Positions 40,393 to 50,900 are shown, counted from the first letter of the stretch. The stretch is 64,000 bases of DNA from Cylindrospermum sp. FACHB-282 (GCF_014697195.1 NZ_JACJRJ010000012.1:1-64000), one strand, 5' to 3'. Notes: generated by a model not told the origin, from the letters alone. Program-made: numbers and translations.

Positions 40393-42144
40393 CTAATGCA
40401 GTAATTCTTCTACTTGATGCTGACTCCACAAACTTTTATAAAGCCCTGGTTGTTGTACAAGTTCTAAGTGATTGCCTATCTGGGCAATTTTTCCATTAGA
40501 CATCACAAAAATCCGATCAGCAGTGGCAGCAGCAGAAAGTTGATGAGTAATAAAAATTACAGTTTTGTGTCGCTTGCCACTAGAAATATTTTTTAAGATT
40601 TGTGTAGCTGTTTGATTATCCACACTAGAGAGGGCATCATCCAAAATTAGGATTGGGGCATCAACGAGCATGGCTCTAGCCAAGGCTGTACGTTGCCGCT
40701 GACCGCCAGAAAGAGTAATACCACGTTCACCCACGAGAGTTTCATATTCCAGGGGGAAATTGCTAATCTCCGGATGAATCTGGGCAAGCTGGGCTACCAA
40801 TTCTACATTTTCTTGCTCGCTGGCTGGGTCGCCGTAGCGGATATTATTTTTGATAGTGGTACTGAATAAAAAACTATCTTGAGGCACGTAGGCGATCGCA
40901 CCCCGTAAATCTGCCAGAGATATCTTTGTAATATCCACCCCATCCAAAAACAACTGCCCCGGTTGAATATCTAACAAGCGTGGCAAAGCATTGGCCAAAG
41001 TTGATTTCCCCGCACCAATAGCCCCAACAATTGCCACAACTTCCCCAGGAGCAACATTAAAGTTAACATTGTCTAAAGCTGGGGTTGTGACACCAGGGAA
41101 AGTATAACTGAGATTTTTGGCTGTCAGTTGCCCTTTAACTTGAATTGGGGAAAGACGGATAGCATCGGCGGCATCTTGGATTTTTGGTGTCACACTGAGA
41201 ATTGATTCCAAGCGATCAATACTCACTTCACCCCGTTGGTAGGCGGTAATTGTGAATCCTAACAAAGCTGTGGGGAAAACTAAACGCTCTACATAAATCA
41301 GCAGCGCGAGAAAGTCACCAACGGCAAGAGTTCCAGCAGATATCCGCGTTGTTCCTAGCCAGATGATTACCAGAGAACTGAGATTAGCTAACCCACCAAT
41401 CAGGGGAAACAGAGTATTTCGGCTTTTTGCCAGTTGCAAGTTAGCCGCTAATAGCTGCTGATTTTTCTGGGTAAAAGCGCGACGCTCGTTTTCTTCTTGG
41501 GCATAGATTTTAATCAGGGCCATACCGCTGACATCTTCTTGAATCAGTTCACTGATGTCAGAGAGTTGCTCCTGCACTACCGTTTGTTCTTTGCGTAAGC
41601 GATCGCTAAACAGATACACAAAAAATAACATCAAGGGATATACTGCCAGGGAAGCTAATGTCAGATCCACACTAATCCCTAGCATCACTGGCAGTGTTAG
41701 AGCATAGGCAAAAAAAGTATTTGCCAAACTCAATACGGCAAAACCCAACAACCGCCTGATATTATCCACATCACTGGTAGCCCTACTAATCAAATCACCA
41801 GGGCTATTGCTGGCAAAATAAGACGGCTCCAGTTTGAGTAAGTGTTCAAAAATCCGCTGTTTCAGGTCAAATTCCACCTGGCGCCCCACACCAAACAGCC
41901 AGATGCGGGAAGCAATCCGAATTAGCCACATCGCTGAACTCAGCAGGATGATGATAAATACATAATGTAATACTTGGTCTAAGCTGAAGGTTGTCGAGAC
42001 CTTCTCAACCCCAGAGCGAATCACCAAGGGGATATAAACGCCCAGCCCATTAACAGCAAATAAAGCGATAATGCCTAATGTCGTATCCCGCCAATGGGGA
42101 CGCAGGTAAGCACCAAGTTTAGCAAGTCGTCGAGATTGTGACAT
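40393..42144 (-). CDS. ABC transporter, fused permease and ATPase (exporter type)
   Basis: This 583-residue half-transporter has six transmembrane helices (about residues 20-300) and an ATP-binding domain (about 340-575). ATPase motifs are GAIGAGKST (Walker A), YVPQDSFLF (Q-loop), LSGGQRQRTALARAM (signature), ILILDDALSSVD (Walker B) and ITHQ (H-loop). It should act as a homodimer or heterodimer exporting lipids, peptides or drugs. The sequence is closest to MsbA/MdlB-like multidrug exporters. No partner half-transporter adjoins it. Confidence 0.93.
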   Translation of the reverse strand: MSQSRRLAKLGAYLRPHWRDTTLGIIALFAVNGLGVYIPLVIRSGVEKVSTTFSLDQVLHYVFIIILLSSAMWLIRIASRIWLFGVGRQVEFDLKQRIFEHLLKLEPSYFASNSPGDLISRATSDVDNIRRLLGFAVLSLANTFFAYALTLPVMLGISVDLTLASLAVYPLMLFFVYLFSDRLRKEQTVVQEQLSDISELIQEDVSGMALIKIYAQEENERRAFTQKNQQLLAANLQLAKSRNTLFPLIGGLANLSSLVIIWLGTTRISAGTLAVGDFLALLIYVERLVFPTALLGFTITAYQRGEVSIDRLESILSVTPKIQDAADAIRLSPIQVKGQLTAKNLSYTFPGVTTPALDNVNFNVAPGEVVAIVGAIGAGKSTLANALPRLLDIQPGQLFLDGVDITKISLADLRGAIAYVPQDSFLFSTTIKNNIRYGDPASEQENVELVAQLAQIHPEISNFPLEYETLVGERGITLSGGQRQRTALARAMLVDAPILILDDALSSVDNQTATQILKNISSGKRHKTVIFITHQLSAAATADRIFVMSNGKIAQIGNHLELVQQPGLYKSLWSQHQVEELLH

Positions 42145-42464
42145 TCAAACAGCAGTTTTGCAAAATTCAACCCAACCTGTCACCCTACTGGGTGTAGTTG
42201 GCATCAGGGAGCGATTTTCTGAATCAAGTACAGGGACAAATTCCATGGCGATTTGCCTAATTAGTTTATATAGTTCTATGGTTTTATCCCAAGTTCAACA
42301 GCCAAATCTATCCTAATCTACCTGATGGGTAAACTTCCTGAAGAAAGTGGCTAGTCTTCCTCAGAAAGTCTACTCAAATTTTTGGTGTTCACCGCAGTAA
42401 TATTTTGAATCAGGCCAGCCACTAGAGCGTAGCGTTGCGGCCTTTTTGGTATTACTTTTTAGCC
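42145..42464. other. Intergenic region, no supported gene
   Basis: About 320 bases between the ABC exporter and the YdcF-like remnant. I see no ORF of note. A CCACTAGAGCGTAGCGTTGCGGCC motif, shortened here to GCGTAGCGTTGCGG, near 42426 is a common Nostoc-type repeat word. Confidence 0.35.
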
Positions 42465-43133
42465 TTATGACTGACGGCCACGCAAGAAAAAGTAAATTTG
42501 ATTGAGATAACTTTCCCATACTTGGGTTGTTAGTTGCAGCGTTTCCGCACTGGGTACAAAGTCTTCTACCCGCAACCCGCGTGTCCTAATTTCCTGAGGA
42601 TTTTGCAAGAGGTAGGGCGGAACTTTAACAGCCATAGAGTTGAAGGCTAAAGCTGCCCGATTCATATCTCCCGCGGGTAGGATGCTATTCCCAACTACAT
42701 CTGAGATGTTGATTGTGGGTGTTACCGGAGCCAATGCCACAAGTGTTCCAGATGTAGGAACCATCGCTATACCTGGCGTCCTCACCAGGAAATAAGCAAT
42801 AGCTGGTGTACTTGACAATAGTAAAATCGTGAGCGACCAACCCAATAAGTATCCTCCTGGTTTGTCTATCCCACCTCCCTTGATCTTCTGAGCAGCAAAC
42901 ATCAACATCAAAACCGACGCTCCTAGAGGCTTGAGCGGAAATGATACAAACCTCCATAAAGACGCTATAGCTGGTTCATTGGGGGAAATAAACGCTAAAA
43001 CTAAAACGAACAACAGAAGCCCTAAGACTAATCGCCCGACAAAAGTTCCTGTAGGATAGAATCGCTGGAAAAAAGACAAGGCAACAGCAGCAATAAGCAG
43101 CCACAGGAGTACCCGGCTTAACAGTAGAAACAT
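42465..43133 (-). CDS. Membrane protein resembling the ends of YdcF/DUF218 proteins
   Basis: This 222-residue protein has four or five N-terminal transmembrane helices (LLSRVLLWLLIAAVALSFF onward), and a C-terminal LQLTTQVWESYLNQIYFFLR. Both ends resemble cyanobacterial YdcF-family membrane proteins. The catalytic DUF218 domain expected between them, with its VVLGGG-type start, is not present; residues 125-175 are a short linker. It may therefore be an internally deleted YdcF gene or a separate short family. Confidence in the relationship is moderate. Confidence 0.5.
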   Translation of the reverse strand: MFLLLSRVLLWLLIAAVALSFFQRFYPTGTFVGRLVLGLLLFVLVLAFISPNEPAIASLWRFVSFPLKPLGASVLMLMFAAQKIKGGGIDKPGGYLLGWSLTILLLSSTPAIAYFLVRTPGIAMVPTSGTLVALAPVTPTINISDVVGNSILPAGDMNRAALAFNSMAVKVPPYLLQNPQEIRTRGLRVEDFVPSAETLQLTTQVWESYLNQIYFFLRGRQS

Positions 43134-43149
43134 AGATTAACTCTCAAAT

Positions 43150-43235
43150 TTTCCGGTGCGGTCAGCCAGTGCGGTGGACGGGTTTCCCGGCATAAAGCGA
43201 CTGGCAAACCCGTAAGGGTCAGCCTAGTGGTTTCG
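43150..43235. repeat. Palindromic dispersed repeat upstream of galE
   Basis: ACGGGTTT (43178-43185) and AAACCCGT (43206-43213) form an 8-bp perfect stem, flanked by direct GGTCAGCC copies (near 43160 and 43217). The CGGGTTTCCCGGC and ACTGGCAAACCCG words are common in Nostoc intergenic DNA, so this is probably a dispersed palindromic element. Confidence 0.6.
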
Positions 43236-43441
43236 GGAAGTGAATATATTTTTATGGTCAAACTGTAATTGCGCCATTACCTGACTTAAAAATAGCTCAA
43301 ACCTCACACCCAAAGACTACCTTCGTAGTGATTTTAGTGCAATTTTTTGACACTGCGTCTATTATTTCTGATTTTACAGATGAGTAATGTGGCACCAGCA
43401 AATTAAATTGATTGAGTAGTAGTAACTCAAAAGGAAAAATT

Positions 43442-44443
43442 ATGTCGCAAGGAATGCCTAGCATTTTGGTAACGGGGGGCGCTGGATATATTGGTTCCCA
43501 TACAGTGCTTGCTCTCAAACGAGCGGGTTATGAGGTGATAATACTCGATAACCTGGTGTATGGGCATCGCGACTTGGTGGAACAGGTTTTGCAGGTAGAA
43601 CTCATAGAAGGTGATACAGGCGATCGCCTCCTACTCGATGATCTATTTAAAACCCGTAAGATTGACGCAGTGATGCACTTTTCTGCCTATGCCTATGTGG
43701 GCGAATCAGTCACTGATCCTGCTAAATACTACCGCAACAACGTTGTGGGTACTTTGACGCTGTTAGAAGCCATGCTGGCGGCTTCTATTAAGAAATTTGT
43801 CTTCTCTTCTACTTGCGCCACCTATGGAGTACCGGAATTCGTGCCTATTCCCGAAACCCATCCGCAAAATCCCATCAATCCCTATGGCGCTACCAAGCTG
43901 ATGGTAGAGCGGATTCTCTCTGACTTTGATCTTGCCTACAGTTTCAAATCGGTGCGTTTTCGCTACTTTAATGCTGCTGGTGCTGACATAGATGGATCTC
44001 TCGGTGAGGATCACAATCCAGAAACCCATTTGATTCCCTTAGTATTGCTGACAGCTTTAGGCCAACGAGAATCGATCTCAATTTTCGGTACTGACTATCC
44101 TACCCCTGATGGTACTTGTATTCGCGACTATATTCATGTCAGCGATTTAGCCGATGCCCATGTTTTGGGATTGGAATATTTATTAAAAGGTGGGGAGAGT
44201 GAAGTTTTTAATTTAGGTAATGGCAGTGGCTTCTCTGTCAAAGAAGTAATTGCAGCGGCTGAGGATGTGACAGGAAGGTTAATTTCTGTCAAAGAATGCG
44301 ATCGCCGTCCTGGTGATCCTCCCGCTCTCATTGGCACTAGCGAGAAAGCCAGAAAAATCTTAGACTGGCAACCTCAGTACCCAGGTATTAAAGAGATTGT
44401 CGCTCATGCCTGGCAGTGGCATCAACACCGACATAAATATTAG
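43442..44443 (+). CDS. galE: UDP-glucose 4-epimerase
   Basis: This 333-residue NAD-dependent epimerase interconverts UDP-glucose and UDP-galactose for polysaccharide synthesis. It has the extended SDR motif VTGGAGYIGSHTVLAL, the catalytic YGATK (Tyr and Lys), SSTCATYG with the catalytic Ser/Thr region, and the sugar-binding RYFNAAGAD and RDYIHVSDLADAH. The ATG at 43442 has an AAAGGA ribosome site and was preferred to an upstream TTG at 43412. It ends directly in a large tandem repeat. Confidence 0.96.
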   Translation: MSQGMPSILVTGGAGYIGSHTVLALKRAGYEVIILDNLVYGHRDLVEQVLQVELIEGDTGDRLLLDDLFKTRKIDAVMHFSAYAYVGESVTDPAKYYRNNVVGTLTLLEAMLAASIKKFVFSSTCATYGVPEFVPIPETHPQNPINPYGATKLMVERILSDFDLAYSFKSVRFRYFNAAGADIDGSLGEDHNPETHLIPLVLLTALGQRESISIFGTDYPTPDGTCIRDYIHVSDLADAHVLGLEYLLKGGESEVFNLGNGSGFSVKEVIAAAEDVTGRLISVKECDRRPGDPPALIGTSEKARKILDWQPQYPGIKEIVAHAWQWHQHRHKY

Positions 44444-44566
44444 TAATTGGTAATTGGTAATTGGTAATTGGTAATTGGTAATTGGTAATTGGTAATTGGT
44501 AATTGGTAATTGGTAATTGATTTCTATTACCCATTACCCATTACCCATCACCCATTACCCAATTAC
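44442..44566. repeat. Long tandem array of TAATTGG, then TTACCCA units
   Basis: TAATTGG repeats without interruption about eleven times right after the galE stop, followed by an opposite-strand-like block of about six TTACCCA units. It fills the whole gap between the convergent galE and the next gene. This is the longest uninterrupted heptamer array in the window. Confidence 0.95.
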
Positions 44567-44567
44567 C

Positions 44568-45332
44568 CTAATCTTTACCGCTTCTGAGGGTTTGCACTAG
44601 AAAAAATAACATACCTCCAGACAAAAGCAGAATCCCCAGCAGTATCACAGGTTGCGCCAACCCTATTGTTATACCTTGCTGTCCCTCAGTGGTATTTTGT
44701 ACAGCTTGGGCTTCCTCTACTGGTTTCCCCGCTGCCACAGTGACGGCAAACTTTAATTCAAAGGGTTGGAAACTCTTCCCTGTGGCTGGTTTACCATTGA
44801 GTTGTAGCTGATAAGCTCCTGGTTTGGGAAAGATAATTTCTGCCCCTGGCGTGCCTTGATACCGTTCAGCCTTAACAGGTTTCAAGGGTGGTTCTATTAG
44901 TGCCGGCTCACCTGGGGAATGGGGTTCGGCATAAATAGCCAACTGGCAATTACACTCTTCCAGGGGGAGCACCTTTCCCCCTTTGCGGGTGAGGGCAAAC
45001 CAGGCTTGAGCGAGTTCCCCTGCACGGGGATTATCATTTGGTTCAATGTGGAGTGTACCGCCGACATCTGCCGCTATTTTTACCGTATGGGCAGAGGCAG
45101 GGTGAAAAGGAATTATCAAGATCACCAATAAAAAAAGTAATAATACATAGTTTTTCTGTCCCTGGCTCCGTGCAGCAACAGATTTATCAGGAAGGAAAGG
45201 GTCTAATACCCCTGAGTGTACACCTAGCTTGTGTTTCAGTCGGGGCTTAAATTCTCTTATCGCTACGCGAACAATTTTGAATTTTGAATTTTGAATTTTG
45301 AATTGTTTAATTTGACTTGCTTGGGGGGACAT
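44568..45332 (-). CDS. Exported protein with C-terminal anchor, partner of the TauE/SafE-like gene
   Basis: This protein of up to 254 residues has an internal signal-like helix (YVLLLFLLVILIIPFHPASA) followed by a soluble beta-rich domain and a C-terminal transmembrane helix (VILLGILLLSGGMLFFLV). The mature part begins HTVKIAADVGGTLHIEPND, which resembles periplasmic metal-handling or FixH/YtkA-like domains, though no motif is decisive. The only ATG codons upstream of the signal lie inside the previous gene (45332 and 45389), and the codons between are a translated TTTTGAA repeat (QFKIQNSKFKI). The start is uncertain. It overlaps the TauE/SafE-like gene and probably works with it at the membrane. 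Confidence 0.6.
   Translation of the reverse strand: MSPQASQIKQFKIQNSKFKIVRVAIREFKPRLKHKLGVHSGVLDPFLPDKSVAARSQGQKNYVLLLFLLVILIIPFHPASAHTVKIAADVGGTLHIEPNDNPRAGELAQAWFALTRKGGKVLPLEECNCQLAIYAEPHSPGEPALIEPPLKPVKAERYQGTPGAEIIFPKPGAYQLQLNGKPATGKSFQPFELKFAVTVAAGKPVEEAQAVQNTTEGQQGITIGLAQPVILLGILLLSGGMLFFLVQTLRSGKD
45272..45305. repeat. TTTTGAA tandem repeat between two overlapping genes
   Basis: About four and a half copies of TTTTGAA lie immediately after the stop of the TauE/SafE-like gene and in frame with the 5' part of the next gene, where they would encode FKIQNSKFKI. Confidence 0.85.
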
Positions 45333-46560
45333 AAAACTTTTCAACACTAAACTTTGACCAACAAAGGCGCGATCGCACCAGCAAAACACTGAGGGTGATG
45401 ATTCCCATTACCAGGGTGGCTAACTTATTCCCCCAAGTTAATTCTACTGAGCCTAGGTAATGGGAACCAATCAGTACAGCATGAATCCCACTCAAAAGCA
45501 AAGCTGGCACGCTTAATAAATGAATTTGTCGCCATTGCTTGCCCAAAGACTTCTGCAACGAATCAAAACTTGTTAAAGCGGCGGGAGTCATTAGCACTAG
45601 TGCTACAGCACCGACAGTCATCCCCAACTGAAACTCTGGTGGCAAAAAAAAGAAGGCGGCAAAATTCCATTGTAGGGAGTGTTCCATCATGTGGATGGTG
45701 TGTGCCCCTGCCAGCACAAATGCCCCAACTCCTAGGGCGCGGCGGTAGCGTAGGGGGGACGTCCAGAGGCTACTAATGGGACGAGCAATTAGGGCTAGGA
45801 TTAAGCAGAACAAGGCGGCGTGTCCGGTATAATCTACCATTGTGTCACCGGTTCTTAACAAGGTGATTACTCCAATTAAAAGAGTTACCCAGCCACCTAA
45901 GCGAAATAATTGACTGCGCCTATCTTTGCTGATTAATGATGTGGAGACGCCTACCCCTACCATCGTGGGTAGGGTTCCTAGTCCAAAAGCCACCATGGTT
46001 GCCGCACCCATCCACCAATTACCAGTTGCAGCGGCTTTAATCTGGGCAGCATACAAAAAACCGCAAGGCATTAAACCCCAAAATATCCCCAAAAGTGCTG
46101 GTGTCCACCATTTGGTGTCTAAGGAAAGCTTCACCATCGCTGCACTCAAACTATTGTGTAAGCTGCCCTGTAGCAGGGGGTGTAATAGGGGAATACGTGG
46201 CAATAAGTCGGGTTTTACTTGTCCTAACCCAAACCAAATCAGCATGATGCCAGTAATAATTGCTATCCATTGGCGTAAGCCGCTGCCAATACCCGCTAAT
46301 TGTCCACCCTCTACTAATACCGAACCTAGTCCGCCAATGCCAGCGCCGACTAGAGCATAGCTCAACATTCGCCCTAGGTTGAGCAGGGTGTGAAATTCTA
46401 ATTGCTGTTGCCAAGGGTGCGTGTTTTTCCGGGGCGGTGTTTGTGGTGTTGTTTGTGGATGAGACAGAGAAAACGCCACCGCTAGGGGGCCACACATCCC
46501 AAAACAATGTCCAAAACTGCCCAGGAAGCCCAGGATTGCAATCAACAGCAAATCTAGCAT
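45307..46560 (-). CDS. TauE/SafE (UreH-like) membrane protein with a ferric-reductase-like C-terminus
   Basis: This 417-residue protein has about twelve transmembrane helices. The N-terminal half (about 1-215) has GHCFGMCGP and LMPCGFLYAA, the hallmarks of the sulfite-exporter/UreH-like family that shares a fold with CcdA and carries Cys pairs. The C-terminal half has spaced His residues in membrane helices (AGAHTIHMMEHSL, RQIHLLSVPALLLSGIHAVLIG), like heme-binding ferric-reductase-type domains. Together this suggests a membrane redox or metal-transfer protein. The downstream overlapping gene encodes an exported partner. Confidence 0.8.
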   Translation of the reverse strand: MLDLLLIAILGFLGSFGHCFGMCGPLAVAFSLSHPQTTPQTPPRKNTHPWQQQLEFHTLLNLGRMLSYALVGAGIGGLGSVLVEGGQLAGIGSGLRQWIAIITGIMLIWFGLGQVKPDLLPRIPLLHPLLQGSLHNSLSAAMVKLSLDTKWWTPALLGIFWGLMPCGFLYAAQIKAAATGNWWMGAATMVAFGLGTLPTMVGVGVSTSLISKDRRSQLFRLGGWVTLLIGVITLLRTGDTMVDYTGHAALFCLILALIARPISSLWTSPLRYRRALGVGAFVLAGAHTIHMMEHSLQWNFAAFFFLPPEFQLGMTVGAVALVLMTPAALTSFDSLQKSLGKQWRQIHLLSVPALLLSGIHAVLIGSHYLGSVELTWGNKLATLVMGIITLSVLLVRSRLCWSKFSVEKFYVPPSKSN

Positions 46561-46704
46561 ATATCAAGTTTTAAGTACTGAGTCCTGAGTTCTGAAGACT
46601 TACGCCAGAGCGGCAGTGTAAGTCAAATTTGTGACTTTGTCAAAAGACAAGCTGTCAAACTTGAGGTTTGCGTTAGTCTAAATCTGGAAGGCACGGAGGT
46701 GGAG

Positions 46705-47709
46705 ATGAAAAAATGGATTTGGCTGCTGTTGGTCATCCTAGGGGCGATAGTGGTGATGGGAGTGAGCGGATTTTTGCGGCAACCTGAGGCGTTACCAGTG
46801 AGTGAACCCATTCCGGTGTCAAGTCCGCAACTGCAACCAGTAGAGAGTAAACTCTCGGTGTCTGCTGACAAACTTTTAGCCCATATTCAAAAGTTAAATT
46901 TTCAGCGTTATACAGCAAAAGAGCGATCGCAATCTCGCACTTATATTACAACCCAATTGAGAAAATTAGGCTGGAAACCCCAGCTAGAAAAATTCACCGA
47001 CGGTGTAAACATTTTTGCTGAACGTCAGGGAACTGACAAAGCATCTGGGGCAATTTTGGTAGCAGCCCATTATGACACCGTGGCTTTTTCTGCCGGTGCG
47101 GATGACAATGCCTCTGGTGTGGCTGTGGTGTTGGAAGTTGCCCGACTTTTCGCTTCTGGTTCCCTACCACAAACGTTGCAGTTAGCATTTTTTGACAAAG
47201 AAGAAGCGGGACTTTTGGGTAGTCGGGCTTTTGTCAACAAGGCTACACACTTGCAAAACCTCCGCGGTGTGATTGTGATGGATATGGTAGGTTACGCTTG
47301 TTACACCGTCGGTTGCCAGCAATATCCTGCTGGGTTGCCTGTTACTCCACCCAGCGACAAAGGCGATTTTTTAGCAGTAATTGGTGATGCAGAACATTTG
47401 CCTTTACTGAATGCCTTTGAAAACTCTGAGCAAAATTTACCACCAGTCCTAAAATTGCCGATTCCCTTCAAAGGTTTGCTGACACCCGACACCCTACGCA
47501 GCGACCATGCCCCATTTTGGTATCAAGGAGTGGGCGCTGTGCTGGTAACAGATACCGCTAATTTGCGTACTCCTCATTATCACCAACCGAGTGATAAACC
47601 AAAAACTCTTGAGAAAACTTTTTTCACGGGTTCAGCACAAATTGTGGTAGATGCGACTAGAAGCTTGTTAGAGAAAAACGATGTTTTGACAACTCAACCA
47701 CTATCCTGA
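46705..47709 (+). CDS. M28-family zinc aminopeptidase, membrane-anchored
   Basis: This 334-residue protein has an N-terminal membrane anchor (WIWLLLVILGAIVVMGVSGF), a proline-rich linker, then a peptidase M28 domain. Zinc ligands are visible in AHYDT (His), ADDNASG (Asp), DKEEAG (Glu), VMDMVG (Asp) and PHYHQPSD (His). The family removes N-terminal amino acids; the substrate is unknown. The ATG at 46705 has a near-perfect GGAGG ribosome site, favouring it over the GTG at 46699. Its last 12 codons form the left copy of the repeat that brackets the Mokosh-like island. Confidence 0.93.
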   Translation: MKKWIWLLLVILGAIVVMGVSGFLRQPEALPVSEPIPVSSPQLQPVESKLSVSADKLLAHIQKLNFQRYTAKERSQSRTYITTQLRKLGWKPQLEKFTDGVNIFAERQGTDKASGAILVAAHYDTVAFSAGADDNASGVAVVLEVARLFASGSLPQTLQLAFFDKEEAGLLGSRAFVNKATHLQNLRGVIVMDMVGYACYTVGCQQYPAGLPVTPPSDKGDFLAVIGDAEHLPLLNAFENSEQNLPPVLKLPIPFKGLLTPDTLRSDHAPFWYQGVGAVLVTDTANLRTPHYHQPSDKPKTLEKTFFTGSAQIVVDATRSLLEKNDVLTTQPLS

Positions 47710-47712
47710 CTA
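47671..47712 (+). repeat. Left copy of 42-bp direct repeat bracketing the Mokosh-like island
   Basis: This copy covers the last codons and stop of the M28 peptidase (EKNDVLTTQPLS then TGA). It matches 52996-53037 at 35 of 42 positions by hand alignment. Confidence 0.8.
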
Positions 47713-47984
47713 GGGTTATCTACTGCTCCATACCATAGCGAAAAACTAGCACTTAATATATTCAGCAATGTTTATTAAGTAATTTCACTGTTTTCTAAAC
47801 ATTACAGCAGTTGATTCAATAATAGATAAAAGCAATTTGCAACTCATATAAATATTCATATAAATATTGTATTTATTTGTTAAAACCTATAAATACTATT
47901 GAGCTTAATCTATGAGTAGCAGCCAGATCATAGATTCAAAATATTCTCTGGCTAAAAATATTTAATTTTTGTTAAGGATATCAA

Positions 47985-50900
47985 ATGTCTATCGAAATAA
48001 TTAACGAAGTAATTGGCGGAAAATATGATATTTTATCGGAAATTGGTAGTGGAGGTAGTAGTATTGTATACCTAGCCAAGAAATTAAAAACTAATGAACG
48101 TTATGCAATTAAGACTATTTCAACCGAAGAAAAAGATTCCCTGAAGTTATTGGAACGGGAAATTAAAACTTTAAAGCGTTTAAATCATTCAAGTATAGTT
48201 AGGTTTATTGAAGATGGGTATGAGCAACGCCACAATTTTATTTACTTAGTTTTAGAATATCTTGACGGAGTAAATATCAAAACTTACTTTGATCAGGGAG
48301 TTGACATTAAAACAAAAATTGATTTATTGCTGCAAATCCTGGATGCTATCAGTCATGCTCATTCTAAAGAAGTCATTCACAGAGATATCAAGCCAGAAAA
48401 TATCATGGTTGTGGAAAATAGTGAACAACCATTAGCCAAAGTTCTAGATTTTGGCATTTCAATTATTACAACTACTATTTTAACTAATACTATTAGACGA
48501 TATCACACGCCGTTATTTGCAGCACCTGAACAAATCCAACTCCAGGGTGTTTCTAGGGACTCTGATATATATTCATTGGGAATGACATTTTTATATTTAT
48601 TGTCTGCTAGTGATGCAAAAAATGATTTTCGTGAAAACCAAGATAAAAATTTTCTCTATGAATCTGCCTTGGCTAGCTTAAATGCCACTAGCAACCACGG
48701 AGAATCCTTAATTGAGGTATTAAAAAGAGCAACAGATGCTAATCGGGAAAACAGACCGAAAATTGATAAAATCCGCAAGCCTCTTGAGTCCATAAAAGAT
48801 GATTTATCGGCAAAATTGACTGTAGTGTTTAGTTTAACTTCTAATTTAAAGGATAAAATATCTGATTTAAATAAATATGATGGTCAATCTTTGAAAGTTA
48901 AAAGAGATGTTGAATCTAAGTTACAAAGCAATTCCAATATCATACATATAATCAGAATTAAAGGTGAAGAAGGACAAGAAAACAGACTTACAGTTGAAAT
49001 TGGTGTAGAAGCTACATCTTACATTTATAGAGGATTTATTAATAGAGATAAACCTGATGAAATTGTTTTATTTGCTGAACTTAACTTCGTTAATCCTCAA
49101 CAGTCAGAAAGGCTTTTTAGAAATGGTATAGCTGTCAAAATTAACCCAATTATTAATGTTGGTAGTAGTCCTAGAATTAGGCAAGATTTGAGTGAGTTAA
49201 TAAACCAGCTTTTACAGAAAGATCAGCAAGTAAAAAATGAGATAGAAAGTAATAAGGGAGTAGATAATACTTTTAGCAGGTGGCAAAGTGTTATTGAGAT
49301 AGAAGAAAAAATAATTAATGAAAGAAAGCAGAGTTTTTCCTACTCTAGTTTTGAATATGACAGGGAAAATCAACGGATAATAATTACATTGAAAAAACCT
49401 ATTTCATTAGATGAATTTGAACAAATTACATCACCCCCGCTACCAGTAACTATTTCTATTAAACAACAATCACCCCCTTACCGTGAAAGCCAGTGGCCAG
49501 TAGGAAAGATAATTGACGGAGATAAGTCCAGGAATGCTGAAATTGTTGAAAAGTTGCAGATTAGCATTGCGGAGTTTCGCAACCTTGATGTATTTGAATT
49601 AATTCTAGAGAAAGGAAAAATTGAAACCGATTTTAAAGCACAAGAATCAGAAATTGGACGACGACGTAAAGCACTGAGAGCTATCAAATATGGTGACTCA
49701 GAAAATGGTACTTTATGTAAAGTAATATCTGATCCTAGTAGTTCACAAGCTATAGAACCTTTATTAATCAATCGCTTTTTTAATGAGCAGCTTGATATTT
49801 CGCAACAAGCAGCAGTTTGCAAAGCATTAGCAACTGAAGATATATTTTTGATTCAAGGGCCACCAGGAACAGGTAAGACTTCTGTAATCACAGAAATAGT
49901 GTTGAGAATTTTAACTGATCATCCCAGTGATAAAGTTTTGATTTCTTCTCAATCAAATATTGCTGTTGATAATGTGTTAACTAAGCTTTCTGGCATCAAA
50001 CTTGATTCGAGAGATGTGAGAGTTTTAAGAATTGGTAGAGAAGAAAAAATTGAAGAAGATGCTAGAAAATTTGAAATAGAGAAAGCTATTATTAACTGGC
50101 AGGACTCTATTAGATTCCAATCGTCTAATCATTGGCAAGAATATGAAAACCAGCATGATGAAATGTTATTAGGAGTTAAAAAACTCTCTGATATTGAGTC
50201 AATCAAGACCCTGAGCCAGCAAGTACAGCATATATCAGAAAATATTACTCAAGCTGTAAAAATATTTAATTCAGAATTATTTATATCCATAGAGAATACT
50301 TCTTCTCAACAAGCTGCTGATCATGCCTGTGAAATGATCTATGAAAAGCTATTAATTGAAGAAAAAGTTTTAGGACAAATTAAAGAATATGTAGAAAAGT
50401 TTGGAATTGAATATCCTGACAAAAAACTACTTTCCCATTGGATAGATCAAGAATATAAGCGACTACAATCTATTCTAGGTGATAATAATGAAAACTACGA
50501 AAAGGTTTTAAAATTGAGAAATTTGAAGGAAGAGTGGAATGAAAAGTTAAAGCGTAAACAAATAGACTTAGTATCAATATTTCTAGATGGCGTTAATGTG
50601 GTTGGTGCTACTTGCTTAGGTATTGCTAATCTTAAGGACTTCAAATTTGATTGGGTGATTGTTGATGAGGCAGGTCGTTCTACTGCACCAGAAACTTTTG
50701 TACCGATGACAAGGGGTAAGAAAATAATATTAGTTGGTGACCACCAGCAGTTACCACCAATTATTGATAGAGAGTTACAAACAAGAGCGCTAGGTGAAAA
50801 AGATATAGAGAGGAAAGTACTGGAAACAAGCCTTTTTGAGTATCTATACAATGAACTACCAAAGTCTAACAAAATAACGCTAAACCATCAATACAGAATG

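Noticed and set aside
44442-44566. Tandem array considered as a CRISPR
   Set aside because: The units are 7 bp with no spacers, so it is a simple short tandem repeat.
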